A stretch of 41,176 bases of DNA from Aquirhabdus sp. Its GTDB lineage: Bacteria; Pseudomonadota; Gammaproteobacteria; Pseudomonadales; Moraxellaceae. The stretch spans positions 1 through 41,176 of the forward strand of contig JASLGO010000110.1 of NCBI GenBank assembly GCA_030150135.1, given 5' to 3'. Under the pieces are notes generated by a model. It had not been told where the DNA came from and did not search any database. It worked only from the letters and a program-made list of their open reading frames with translations. Shown here one piece after another: positions 14,673 through 22,986 of the stretch (within the stretch, counting starts at the first letter, position 1; each line of letters begins with the position of its first letter). Made by a program: the position numbers and the translations under genes.

Positions 14673-15010
14673 AATCGTGCCAATCTAATTGGAAAATAGA
14701 TTAAAACATGATATAAATACGCCCCCAATTTAGCAATCAATTTCATGCGTCGATTGGTAAGTTTATTTTTGTGATGAAATATTCATTTTAAAGTAAATAA
14801 AATCATTGGTTTGTGAGTGTTGTGGGCTAAGTTGTAAATTAAATCCGCACATACATCGACAATTCGTCTGGGTGCTGGGCTTGTAAAAATGTGTTTTTGG
14901 CGAAATTTAAGCTCAAAACGGCATTAAAAATTGCAGACCAGTGGATGAATCGGGTGTATGGAGGCCTAACCCAAACTGAAAAATGCACGTTGTGCATAGG
15001 TAAATTAAAG
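14673..15010 (+). promoter_or_regulatory. map-rpsB divergent region with structured rpsB leader
   Basis: No gene in these 338 bp. Next to rpsB there is a leader-type hairpin: ATGCAC (14983-14988), GTT loop, GTGCAT (14992-14997), with CCTA (14964-14967) able to pair with TAGG (14997-15000). A structured rpsB leader that mediates S2 autoregulation (overlapping the t44/tff RNA in E. coli) is established in gammaproteobacteria; I infer the same here. An open frame from 14891 runs into rpsB, but its 40 extra codons cover this leader and look non-coding. I could not fix the promoters with confidence. Confidence 0.5.
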
Positions 15011-15775
15011 ATGGCATCTTATAACGTAGGAATGCGTGATCTGCTGACAGCAGGCGCACACTTTGGTCACCAGACACGTTTCTGGAACCCAAAAATGAAG
15101 CCGTTCATTTTCGGCGCACGTAACAAAATTCACATCATCAACTTGGAACACACTGTTCCAGCATTGAACGATGCTCTGAACTACGCAAACCAAATCGCTA
15201 GCCGTAAGAACAAAGTATTGTTCGTTGGTACTAAGCGTGCTGCAAGCGCAATCATCCGTGAACAAGCAATCCGTGCTGGTATGCCGTTTGTTGATCACCG
15301 CTGGTTGGGTGGTATGTTGACTAACTGGAAAACTCTCCGCCAGTCAATCAAACGCCTTAAAGACCTCGAAATCCAATCACAAGACGGTACTTTCGCTAAG
15401 CTGACTAAGCGTGAAGCGTTGGAACGTACTCGTGAAATGGAAAAACTGGAAAAATCTTTGGGCGGTATTAAAGATATGGGCGGCTTGCCTGATGCATTGT
15501 TCGTGATCGACGTTGATCATGAAGCGATTGCAATCAAAGAAGCGTTGAACCTCGGTATTCCGGTGATCGGTATCGTTGATACCAACTCAAATCCAGATGG
15601 CGTTGACTACATCATCCCAGGTAACGATGACGCGATCCGCGCGGTTACTTTGTATGCAAGCTCAATGGCTGATGCGATCATTGCTGGTAAAGAATTTGCT
15701 GCGACTCAAGGCAGTGCTGCTGCACGTGGTCAAGAAGTTGCTGCTGAAGCTGCTGAAACACCAGCGGCTGAGTAA
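15011..15775 (+). CDS. rpsB: 30S ribosomal protein S2
   Basis: Small-subunit ribosomal protein needed for S1 binding and mRNA recruitment. The 254-residue product starts MASYNVGMRDLLTAGAHFGH and contains RFWNPKMKPFIFGARNKIHI and DHRWLGGMLTNWKT. The C-terminal part contains GIPVIGIVDTNSNPDGVDYI. Residues 238-254 form an Ala/Glu-rich tail. The ATG at 15011 matches the family start; the frame is open back to 14891, but that part lies over the leader hairpin. It is followed by tsf after 254 bp that include a terminator-like attenuator, so tsf is probably made at a lower level from read-through. Confidence 0.98.
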   Translation: MASYNVGMRDLLTAGAHFGHQTRFWNPKMKPFIFGARNKIHIINLEHTVPALNDALNYANQIASRKNKVLFVGTKRAASAIIREQAIRAGMPFVDHRWLGGMLTNWKTLRQSIKRLKDLEIQSQDGTFAKLTKREALERTREMEKLEKSLGGIKDMGGLPDALFVIDVDHEAIAIKEALNLGIPVIGIVDTNSNPDGVDYIIPGNDDAIRAVTLYASSMADAIIAGKEFAATQGSAAARGQEVAAEAAETPAAE

Positions 15776-15867
15776 TCGGTTGCAATTTGCTTCATTGTTT
15801 TAAGCTGTCACGATTCTGTCTAAGTTCTCAGTTATGATGAATCAGTAATCCTGAATCTGACAGGTCT

Positions 15868-15899
15868 ACAGCCCAATCAACTGATTGGGCTGTTTAGTT
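15868..15899 (+). terminator. Intergenic terminator/attenuator between rpsB and tsf
   Basis: ACAGCCCAATC (15868-15878), AACT loop, GATTGGGCTGT (15883-15893), then TTAGTTTTG. An 11-bp perfect stem with a modest T tract. Partial termination between rpsB and tsf is known in E. coli and fits here. Confidence 0.85.
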
Positions 15900-16029
15900 T
15901 TGAACAATGTCGCTGAAACGTGTTGATGGATTTTGAAGTGCTGTTTTAAACAGCTTACGAATTTAAAACGAGTTTCAAAGAACTTTTATAGAAAAAGAGT
16001 TCCTAAAACTAATTATTGAGGAAATGAAA

Positions 16030-16920
16030 ATGGCAGAAATTACTGCAAGCATGGTTAAAGAACTGCGTGACCGTACTGGTCTTGGCATGATGGATTGCAA
16101 AAAAGCACTTGCTGAAGCGGGTGGTGATATCGAAGTTGCGATCGACAACATGCGTAAATCAGGTCAAGCAAAAGCAGCTAAAAAAGCAGGTAACATTGCT
16201 GCTGACGGCGCGATCATTATTGCTCAAGCTGATGGCCGTGCGCTGTTGGTTGAAGTAAACAGTCAAACTGACTTCGTTGCAAAAGATGACAACTTCACTG
16301 CGTTTGCAAATAAAGTTGCTGAAGTTGCATTGGCAAACAACACGGCTGACGTTGCTGCAATTGCTGCATTGCCATACGGTGATGGTCAAACTGTTGAAGA
16401 AGCTCGTGTAGCATTGGTTCAAAAAATCGGTGAAAACATCCAGATCCGTCGTGCGGTTTTGGTTGAGGGTGCAAACCTTGCTTCTTACCGTCACGGTCTG
16501 AAAATCGGTGTTGTTGTTGCATATACAGGTGGTGATGCTGAAACTGGTAAAGGCGTTGCAATGCACGTTGCTGCGTTCAACCCATTGGCAATCAATGCAG
16601 AAGACGTACCAGCTGACGTACTTGCACGCGAAAAAGAAATTTTCGCAGCTAAAGCGCGTGAATCAGGCAAACCAGAAAACATCGTTGAAAAAATGATTAC
16701 TGGTAGCTTGGACAAATATCTAAATGAAGTGACTTTGACTCGTCAAATGTACGTAATCGACAACGAGAAGAAAGTTGGCGACGTACTAAAAGCTGCTGGT
16801 CAAACTGTTAACACTATCGTTCGTTTAGAAGTTGGTGAAGGCATCGAGAAGAAAGTAGACGACTTCGCTGCTGAAGTTGCTGCTGCGACTGCTGCTGCAT
16901 CGGCTGCTGCTGCAGGCTAA
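16030..16920 (+). CDS. tsf: Elongation factor Ts
   Basis: Guanine nucleotide exchange factor for EF-Tu. The 296-residue product begins MAEITASMVKELRDRTGLGM and has MDCKKALAEAGGDIEVA and SQTDFVAKDDNF, the core regions contacting EF-Tu. The C terminus is an Ala-rich run. Two in-frame ATGs occur (16024 and 16030); the second is chosen because GAGG (16018-16021) is 8 nt before it and only 2 nt before the first, and because the family starts at MAEIT. A strong terminator follows at 16950, so tsf and pyrH are largely separate transcription units. Confidence 0.98.
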   Translation: MAEITASMVKELRDRTGLGMMDCKKALAEAGGDIEVAIDNMRKSGQAKAAKKAGNIAADGAIIIAQADGRALLVEVNSQTDFVAKDDNFTAFANKVAEVALANNTADVAAIAALPYGDGQTVEEARVALVQKIGENIQIRRAVLVEGANLASYRHGLKIGVVVAYTGGDAETGKGVAMHVAAFNPLAINAEDVPADVLAREKEIFAAKARESGKPENIVEKMITGSLDKYLNEVTLTRQMYVIDNEKKVGDVLKAAGQTVNTIVRLEVGEGIEKKVDDFAAEVAAATAAASAAAAG

Positions 16921-16949
16921 TGCGTTAAGCATCTTGCTGTAAGAAAAAA

Positions 16950-16978
16950 CCCCGCTTAGTGCGGGGTTTTGTTTTTTT
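16950..16978 (+). terminator. Rho-independent terminator of tsf
   Basis: CCCCGC (16950-16955), TTAGT loop, GCGGGG (16961-16966), then TTTTGTTTTTTT. A classic intrinsic terminator. Confidence 0.95.
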
Positions 16979-17094
16979 GATGGCGAAGCTCAATAGTTTC
17001 GTTGGTCAGCATAACAAGAATTCTCATAAATACACCGAAAATCATGCACGTCGATGCTTACGTTCATCGCTGCCATTTGTTACCATGCCTCACC

Positions 17095-17142
17095 GTAAAT
17101 CAAAGTGATTTTACGTCGACGCGATCTGGCATTAAGATGCCA
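17095..17142 (+). promoter_or_regulatory. Tandem hairpins upstream of pyrH
   Basis: GTAAATCA (17095-17102) can pair with TGATTTTAC (17106-17114, one bulged T), and TGGCAT (17127-17132) pairs with ATGCCA (17137-17142). Neither is followed by a T tract. They sit 60-110 nt before the pyrH start and may be part of its leader or an operator. The role is unknown. Confidence 0.4.
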
Positions 17143-17204
17143 CGGAGATTGCGTTTTGCTGTGCCTAAATCTATCTCAGTTTTATTTTATTCGGAGTGCC
17201 CGTC

Positions 17205-17936
17205 ATGACAGAAAAAAGCCCACGCTTTTCGCGAATTTTGTTGAAACTGTCAGGTGAGGCATTGGCGGGCAATAAAGATATGGGGATTGATGCCAATATC
17301 CTTGATCAGATGAGTTTGGCTATTGCACACTTGGTTGGATTAGGCGTACAAGTGGGTATTGTGGTTGGTGGTGGTAATCTCTATCGCGGCAGTCAATTGC
17401 AAAAAGAAGGTTTGGTCGGTCGTGTGACTGGCGACCAAATGGGTATGTTGGCAACCGTGATGAATGGCTTGGCAATGCGCGATGCGCTTGAGCGCCGTAA
17501 TATCAAAACGCGTTTAATGTCGGCAACAGCCATCAATGGTGTGGTCGAGCAGTATTCAAGTCGTAATGCAATTCGCTTTTTGAAAGCAGGTGATGTCTGT
17601 ATTTTTGTTGGTGGTACAGGGAATCCTTTCTTTACGACAGATACCGCAGCCTGCTTGCGTGGTATCGAGATTGAGGCAAATCTGATTCTCAAAGCAACTA
17701 AAGTCGATGGCGTCTACAATAAAGACCCTAATAAATTTGAGGATGCGGTGCGTTATGAACGTCTAACCTTTGATCAGGTATTAGATGAAAAGTTGGAAGT
17801 GATGGATTTAACTGCGATCTGTTTGTGTCGTGACCATGATGTACCGCTTCAAGTATTTAACATGAATAAAGCGGGTGCTTTGCTTAATGTGGTCATGGGT
17901 GGTAATGAAGGAACACGGGTCGGTAAAACTCAATAA
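17205..17936 (+). CDS. pyrH: Uridylate kinase (UMP kinase)
   Basis: Phosphorylates UMP to UDP; an amino-acid-kinase-fold hexamer, feedback-inhibited by UTP and activated by GTP in the family. The 243-residue product has LLKLSGEALAG, GIVVGGGNLYRG (substrate loop), GDQMGMLATVMNGLAMRDAL and VGGTGNPFFTTDTAA. Asp-rich KVDGVYNKDPNK completes the nucleotide site. The ATG at 17205 is chosen for GGAG (17193-17196) 8 nt upstream; a GTG three codons earlier overlaps that site. It begins the long plus-strand run to lpxA, with frr following after 132 bp. Confidence 0.98.
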   Translation: MTEKSPRFSRILLKLSGEALAGNKDMGIDANILDQMSLAIAHLVGLGVQVGIVVGGGNLYRGSQLQKEGLVGRVTGDQMGMLATVMNGLAMRDALERRNIKTRLMSATAINGVVEQYSSRNAIRFLKAGDVCIFVGGTGNPFFTTDTAACLRGIEIEANLILKATKVDGVYNKDPNKFEDAVRYERLTFDQVLDEKLEVMDLTAICLCRDHDVPLQVFNMNKAGALLNVVMGGNEGTRVGKTQ

Positions 17937-17964
17937 TTTACTATTGTTAACTGAATTGTATTTT

Positions 17965-18050
17965 GAATAGTCGTGATGCGTTTTAATTTGATGTGCTGCT
18001 TTGCGGTCAACGCTGATTAAGCGTCATAAGCACATTAAAACTACGTATTC
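17965..18050 (+). promoter_or_regulatory. Structured pyrH-frr intergenic region
   Basis: Nested inverted repeats: GAATA/TATTC (17965-17969, 18046-18050), GTTTTA/TAAAAC (17980-17985, 18036-18041) and ATGTGCT/AGCACAT (17991-17997, 18029-18035). An inner hairpin ACGCT-GATTA-AGCGT is at 18010-18024. There is no T tract, so it is not an ordinary terminator. It could be an RNA leader of frr, a processing site or a protein-binding region. Confidence 0.45.
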
Positions 18051-18068
18051 CAAATGAAGGAAATGAAT

Positions 18069-18623
18069 ATGTTAAATGATTTGAAAAAAGACGGTGAAAT
18101 TCGGATGAAGAAGAGCCTTGATTCGCTCGAATCTGGTTTTTCTCGTGTCCGTACTGGTCGTGCGCATCCTGCAATGCTTAAGGATGTGATGGTGCCTTAT
18201 TACGGTTCTGACGTGCCGCTGAACCAAGTGGCAAACGTTGGTGTTGATGATTCTCGTACTTTGGTCGTTCAGCCTTTTGAACGCAGTATGGTGAGTGCAA
18301 TTGATAAAGCGATTCGCGAGAGCGATTTGGGCTTGAATCCAATTTCTGGTGATGTAATTCGTGTTCCGCTACCCGCGTTAACTGAAGAAACACGCAAAAA
18401 CATGCAAAAACTTGCGCGCGGTGAAGCTGAAAATGCGCGTGTTGCGATTCGTAATATTCGTCGCGATATCTTGGGTGATGTTAAAGATTTGTTGAAAGAA
18501 AAAGAAATTACTGAAGATGATGAGCGCCGTACCACTGATGAAGTCCAGAAACTGACTGACAAATATATTGCTGAAGTCGAGAAGCAGTTAGCGGCAAAAG
18601 AAGCCGAATTGTTACAGGTTTAA
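18069..18623 (+). CDS. frr: Ribosome recycling factor
   Basis: Splits post-termination ribosomes together with EF-G. The 184-residue product has the three-helix-bundle sequence pattern: RMKKSLDSLESGFSRVRTGR in helix 1, the short domain II with VPYYGSDVPLNQVA, and the long C-terminal helices with KLTDKYIAEVEKQL. Of three in-frame ATGs (18054, 18063, 18069) the last is chosen, because AAGGA lies 7 nt upstream and MLNDLKKDGEIRM aligns with the family start. It ends 5 bp before the uppS start. Confidence 0.97.
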   Translation: MLNDLKKDGEIRMKKSLDSLESGFSRVRTGRAHPAMLKDVMVPYYGSDVPLNQVANVGVDDSRTLVVQPFERSMVSAIDKAIRESDLGLNPISGDVIRVPLPALTEETRKNMQKLARGEAENARVAIRNIRRDILGDVKDLLKEKEITEDDERRTTDEVQKLTDKYIAEVEKQLAAKEAELLQV

Positions 18624-18628
18624 TTCCC

Positions 18629-19423
18629 TTGTCTGCGCCTGACTTAACGGATCGTCCGAAAGGGTATAACCCGAACTTGCCACGCCATGTTGCCATCATT
18701 ATGGATGGTAATAATCGCTATGGTCGCCAGCATCATTTGGCGAATGGTGGTGGTCATGTGGCGGGTAAGGATCAATTCGATTTAATTGCTCAACACGCTC
18801 GCAATATAGGTATTGAAGTCCTGACAGTATTTGCATTTTCGAGTGAAAATTGGCGTCGTCCGCCTGATGAAGTTGAGTTGCTGATGGAATTGTTTGAACA
18901 AGTGGTGCAAGAGCAAGTTCCACGTATGATCAAGCAGAATATTTCGATGCGCTTTATTGGCGATCGTTCGAAACTATCTGATCGTTTGCAAGAGTTGATG
19001 CGAGTTGCTGAACATAAAACTGCTCCCAATGCCAAAATGACGATGGTGATTGCAGTCAGTTATGGTGGTTTGTGGGATATGGCGCAAGCTGCAAAACGAT
19101 TAGCGCAGGCTGTTCAGGCTGGAACAATGTCAGTTGATGATATTGATGAAGTTAGCATGCAGCAGTGTGTCGAAATTGGTGATTTGCCTCCTGTGGATTT
19201 ATTAATTCGCACAGGCGGTGAGTATCGCTTGTCAAATTTTGTACTGTGGCAGTCTGCATATGCTGAACTCTACTTTACTGATACGTTATGGCCTGCATTT
19301 GATGAAGCTGAGTTTGATCGCGCATTAGGTCAGTTTTCATTTCGTGAGCGTCGCTTTGGACGCACCAGTGAGCAGGTTTCTGACTATAAATCGAATCAGA
19401 AATCTGATCAAACATCCCAATAA
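18629..19423 (+). CDS. uppS: Undecaprenyl diphosphate synthase (cis-prenyltransferase)
   Basis: Condenses isopentenyl diphosphates onto farnesyl diphosphate to make the C55 carrier for cell-wall synthesis. The 264-residue protein has HVAIIMDGNNRYGRQ (20-34) with catalytic Asp26, FAFSSENWRRP and DLLIRTGGEYRLSNFVLWQ. AYAELYFTDTLWP precedes a C-terminal Ser/Lys-rich tail. The usual MDGNGRWA box reads MDGNNRYG here (Asn29, Tyr31, Gly32). The start is a TTG 5 bp after the frr stop with only a poor ribosome binding site, suggesting translational coupling to frr. Confidence 0.95.
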   Translation: MSAPDLTDRPKGYNPNLPRHVAIIMDGNNRYGRQHHLANGGGHVAGKDQFDLIAQHARNIGIEVLTVFAFSSENWRRPPDEVELLMELFEQVVQEQVPRMIKQNISMRFIGDRSKLSDRLQELMRVAEHKTAPNAKMTMVIAVSYGGLWDMAQAAKRLAQAVQAGTMSVDDIDEVSMQQCVEIGDLPPVDLLIRTGGEYRLSNFVLWQSAYAELYFTDTLWPAFDEAEFDRALGQFSFRERRFGRTSEQVSDYKSNQKSDQTSQ

Positions 19424-19446
19424 TAATTCATATTAGGAACATCACA

Positions 19447-20274
19447 ATGCTTGAGCGAATTCGGACTGGGCTTATTTTAATTGCAGTCGTATTACTATGT
19501 ATGTTTGCAACAAAAAGCCCTATTCCTATGATTCTGCTCATGTTGGTTGTGCTATCGGTTGGTGCATCAGAATGGACGAAATTTGGTAAAAGTGCTGGGC
19601 AGCCTTATCAGTATCCAAATTTATTTGTTGTGATTAATCTATTGCTCGCGGTAGGTGCTTATTGTCTGAGTCGTTATTGTTCTGTGCTTTGGCCCAGTAT
19701 ATGGGGTGTGACGGCAGTCTTCTGGTTATCAGCATTTGTCACAGTGCGTCGTTATCCACTGGCTGGAATTACATCTGAACGCTGGTTGCCTGTGATTGGA
19801 GTATTGCTTCTTATTTCATCCACATTAGCCATTTATAGTTTATGGGCAAATTCTCCGTGGTGGTTGATGTATTTGTTTGCTTTGGTATGGGTGGCAGACA
19901 GTGGTGCGTATTTCTCAGGAAAAGCTTTTGGTAAGCACAAACTGATTCCTGATGTGAGTCCGAATAAAACCATCGAAGGTTTGGTGGGTGGGCTTGCGCT
20001 GACAACCTCTGTGATTGTTGGGGTGGCATATTATCGACATTTGGCTGGTACTACTTTAGTTGGTTTTATTCTATTGTCTATGGTTGTGGTATTGGCATCT
20101 GTGTTGGGTGATTTATTTGAATCACTGTTGAAGCGTAAAGCGAACATTAAAGATTCTGGTAGTTTGCTCCCAGGTCATGGTGGTGTGTTGGATCGGATAG
20201 ACTCTTTGCTTGCTGCTGCACCCGTTTTTGCATTGGGATTCTGGTTAGCTGAACGGTTGGCTGGAGGATTCTAG
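19447..20274 (+). CDS. cdsA: Phosphatidate cytidylyltransferase (CDP-diglyceride synthase)
   Basis: Makes CDP-diacylglycerol from phosphatidate and CTP at the inner membrane, the branch point for all phospholipids. The 275-residue protein has about eight hydrophobic membrane segments. The CdsA signature lies near the C terminus: SLLKRKANIKDSGSLLPGHG followed by GVLDRIDS, with the metal-binding aspartates. AGGA is 8 nt before the ATG. The stop lies 2 bp before the dxr start, and the last codons supply the dxr ribosome binding site GGAGGA, so the pair is tightly coupled. Confidence 0.96.
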   Translation: MLERIRTGLILIAVVLLCMFATKSPIPMILLMLVVLSVGASEWTKFGKSAGQPYQYPNLFVVINLLLAVGAYCLSRYCSVLWPSIWGVTAVFWLSAFVTVRRYPLAGITSERWLPVIGVLLLISSTLAIYSLWANSPWWLMYLFALVWVADSGAYFSGKAFGKHKLIPDVSPNKTIEGLVGGLALTTSVIVGVAYYRHLAGTTLVGFILLSMVVVLASVLGDLFESLLKRKANIKDSGSLLPGHGGVLDRIDSLLAAAPVFALGFWLAERLAGGF

Positions 20275-20276
20275 TT

Positions 20277-21512
20277 GTGCAAATCCGCGAGAAAATTTTA
20301 GGTGCAGCACTGTCGCCCAAGCAAAACGTTTGTATTTTAGGTGCAACGGGTTCAATCGGAGAAAGTACGCTTAAAGTGCTTGCTTTACACCCAGATCAAT
20401 ATCATGTTTTTGCATTGAGCGGTCATAGCCGTTTAGATCAGCTCGCTGGGTTGTGTGCAAAATATCGTCCGACTTATGTTTCTTTGCCTGCGGATAAAGG
20501 CGAAGCGTTTACGAAAGATTTCAGACTCAGATTCCCAGATGTACAAATACCGACAATCCTTGAAGGGGAACTCGGCTTAAAGCAGATTGCATCACATCCT
20601 GATGTCGATGTTGTCATGGCTGCAATTGTTGGTGCAGCAGGCCTCGAGCCTACGCTTGCGGCGGTGCAGGCGGGTAAACGCGTTTTGCTTGCGAACAAAG
20701 AAGCGCTCGTCATGGCAGGTAATCTATTTATGGATTGTGTGCGTAGTTCGGGTGCGATGCTACTACCTGTTGATTCAGAGCATAATGCAATTTTCCAGTG
20801 CCTTCCTTCAGATTATTTTCAGACGACTGAACGATTTCAAAATCAGTCATCCCGTGCGGGTGTTTCACAGATTTTACTGACTGCATCGGGCGGGCCATTT
20901 CGTCAATTTGATTTACAGCAGCTTGAACAAGTTACACCAGAACAAGCCTGTAAGCATCCAAATTGGGTGATGGGTCAGAAAATTTCTGTAGATTCCGCAA
21001 CATTGATGAATAAAGGCTTGGAGTTAATTGAGGCGTGTCATTTATTTGAGTTACCGCCTGAACGAGTGACAGTGGTTGTGCATCCTCAAAGTATTATTCA
21101 TTCTCTGGTGCAATATGTCGATGGTTCGACATTGGCGCAAATGGGAAATCCTGATATGTGTACGCCAATCGCACACGCATTAGCATGGCCTAAACGTATT
21201 GATGCTGGTGTTGCTCCTTTAGATTTATTTCAAGTCGCAACTCTAAATTTTGAAAAGCCCGATGAGCTTCGTTTTCCCTGCATACGTTTAGCGCGAGAGG
21301 CGATGCAATCTGGAGGAACAACCCCAGCCGTACTCAATGCAGCGAATGAAGTTGCTGTTGCTGCATTTTTAACCAAAAAGATCAAATTTTGTGAGATTCC
21401 TCGCATAATCGAGTCTGTTATTACACAACTACCGATGACCCCAGCACGAGACCTTGCCACAATCCTGCACTACGATACCACTGCAAGACGGATTGCTCAG
21501 AGTCTGTTGTAG
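20277..21512 (+). CDS. dxr: 1-deoxy-D-xylulose 5-phosphate reductoisomerase
   Basis: Second step of the MEP isoprenoid pathway, giving 2-C-methyl-D-erythritol 4-phosphate with NADPH; it supplies the precursors used by UppS. The 411-residue product has the NADPH motif ILGATGSIGESTL (20-32) and the metal site LLPVDSEHNAIFQ. LTASGGPF and HPNWVMGQKISVDSATLMNK contact substrate. The start is a GTG with GGAGGA 8 nt upstream, located inside the end of cdsA. Confidence 0.97.
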   Translation: MQIREKILGAALSPKQNVCILGATGSIGESTLKVLALHPDQYHVFALSGHSRLDQLAGLCAKYRPTYVSLPADKGEAFTKDFRLRFPDVQIPTILEGELGLKQIASHPDVDVVMAAIVGAAGLEPTLAAVQAGKRVLLANKEALVMAGNLFMDCVRSSGAMLLPVDSEHNAIFQCLPSDYFQTTERFQNQSSRAGVSQILLTASGGPFRQFDLQQLEQVTPEQACKHPNWVMGQKISVDSATLMNKGLELIEACHLFELPPERVTVVVHPQSIIHSLVQYVDGSTLAQMGNPDMCTPIAHALAWPKRIDAGVAPLDLFQVATLNFEKPDELRFPCIRLAREAMQSGGTTPAVLNAANEVAVAAFLTKKIKFCEIPRIIESVITQLPMTPARDLATILHYDTTARRIAQSLL

Positions 21513-21559
21513 AAAGGGTTGAACGTTATAGACTTTTTATTAGGTAAATCAGCGAATTC

Positions 21560-22924
21560 ATGAGTTTTTTTCAAATCGTCCTTGCAGCCTTACTCCTTTT
21601 GGGGCCTTTAGTGGCAATCCATGAGTTCGGTCATTTTTGGGTAGCGCGGCGATTTGGTATTAAAGTTCTAACTTTTTCGATTGGTTTTGGTCCTGCATTA
21701 TTAAAACGCCGTGGAAAAGATGGCGTACTCTATCAGTTTGCTGCAATTCCATTAGGTGGTTTTGTTCGTATGGCAGATGAGCGGGAGGGTGAGGTTCCAG
21801 AAGAAGATATTCCTCGCGCTTTTAATCGTCAACCACCTTTAGTGCGTATGGCAGTCGTTGCGGCAGGACCATTAATAAATATATTGTTTGCAATTTTTTT
21901 ATTCTGGATTCTATATTTACCTCAAAGTGAGCAAATTAATACTCGAATTTGGCAGGTAGAACCTAATTCCCCTGCTGCGATTGCGGGTGTGCAAGTTGGG
22001 GATTTAATTACTGCAGTAGATGGCCAATCTGCACTTGATTGGGAAAAATTGAATTACGCGTTGATTGAGCGTATGGGCGAGACAGGTCATATTGCTTTGA
22101 CAGTCAATCATCTAGGTCATGACGCGACCTATCAGCTTCCTATCAAGAATTTTCTAAGAACGAGTGGTGCGGATCCTTTAGGTCAATTAGGTTTTTATCC
22201 TTATCAGCCAAAAATTGAAGCGGTAGTTGGCGAAGTCCAATCAGATGGTGCTGGTGCGAAGCAAGGTCTTCAGGTCGGTGACCGTTTCGTGAGCATTAAT
22301 GGTTCGCCTGTGACGGATTGGTTGTCATTGACTCGATTTATTCATGAGCATCCCGAGCAAACTTTATCTGTTGTGATTGAGCGTAAGGGTGTTGAGCAGG
22401 TTCTAAAATTAACACCAGCAGCAAAGCGTGATGATTTCGGGGTCAAGATGGGTTTGTTGGGAATTCTTCCTCAAGTTGATAAGAACCAAACTTACCAGAT
22501 TCCTGCGGAATATAAGCAGATTATTCAGCATGATCCGTTGACAGCACTGAGTCTTGCTGTTCAAAAGACTTGGAACTTATCGGCATTGACCATTACATCA
22601 TTCTGGAAAATGTTGAGTGGTTTGATTGGATTGAATAATATTTCTGGGCCGATCACGATTGCCAAAGTTGCAGGACATACTGCACATATGGGCTGGCAGG
22701 CTTTTGTTGGCTTTATGGCTGTAATGAGCGTGAGCTTGGGGATTTTGAATTTATTGCCGATTCCTATCTTGGATGGTGGGCAATTTGTGTATTTTACAAT
22801 TGAAGCGATCATTGGACGTCCTGTTCCAGAGCGCTTTCAACAAATTGGTTTGCGCATCGGTCTCGCTATGCTGGGCATGTTGATGATTGTTGCAATATTT
22901 AATGATTTAACACGGTTATTTTAG
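21560..22924 (+). CDS. rseP: Site-2 intramembrane metalloprotease RseP
   Basis: Inner-membrane zinc protease that cuts the anti-sigma factor RseA (or MucA) and remnant signal peptides in the envelope stress response. The 454-residue product (E. coli 450) has the zinc motif HEFGH (21-25) in the first transmembrane helix and two PDZ domains (about 125-200 and 215-290). The third-ligand motif NLLPIPILDGG is near 400 in a C-terminal membrane helix. Position between dxr and bamA is conserved in gammaproteobacteria. The ribosome binding site is weak. Confidence 0.97.
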   Translation: MSFFQIVLAALLLLGPLVAIHEFGHFWVARRFGIKVLTFSIGFGPALLKRRGKDGVLYQFAAIPLGGFVRMADEREGEVPEEDIPRAFNRQPPLVRMAVVAAGPLINILFAIFLFWILYLPQSEQINTRIWQVEPNSPAAIAGVQVGDLITAVDGQSALDWEKLNYALIERMGETGHIALTVNHLGHDATYQLPIKNFLRTSGADPLGQLGFYPYQPKIEAVVGEVQSDGAGAKQGLQVGDRFVSINGSPVTDWLSLTRFIHEHPEQTLSVVIERKGVEQVLKLTPAAKRDDFGVKMGLLGILPQVDKNQTYQIPAEYKQIIQHDPLTALSLAVQKTWNLSALTITSFWKMLSGLIGLNNISGPITIAKVAGHTAHMGWQAFVGFMAVMSVSLGILNLLPIPILDGGQFVYFTIEAIIGRPVPERFQQIGLRIGLAMLGMLMIVAIFNDLTRLF

Positions 22925-22986
22925 TTTGTTTCTTGGCACGTGTTAGATTTTCTTAAAATTTTTAGTTTGAAGCGGATAATGTTGGC

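Noticed and set aside
14891..15010. 40-codon N-terminal extension of rpsB
   Set aside because: It overlaps the leader hairpin; S2 starts at MASYNVGMRDLL.
16159..16566. 135-codon open frame antisense to tsf
   Set aside because: It is a by-product of Ala/Val-rich coding sequence on the other strand; low-complexity Cys/Asn-rich translation, no ribosome binding site.
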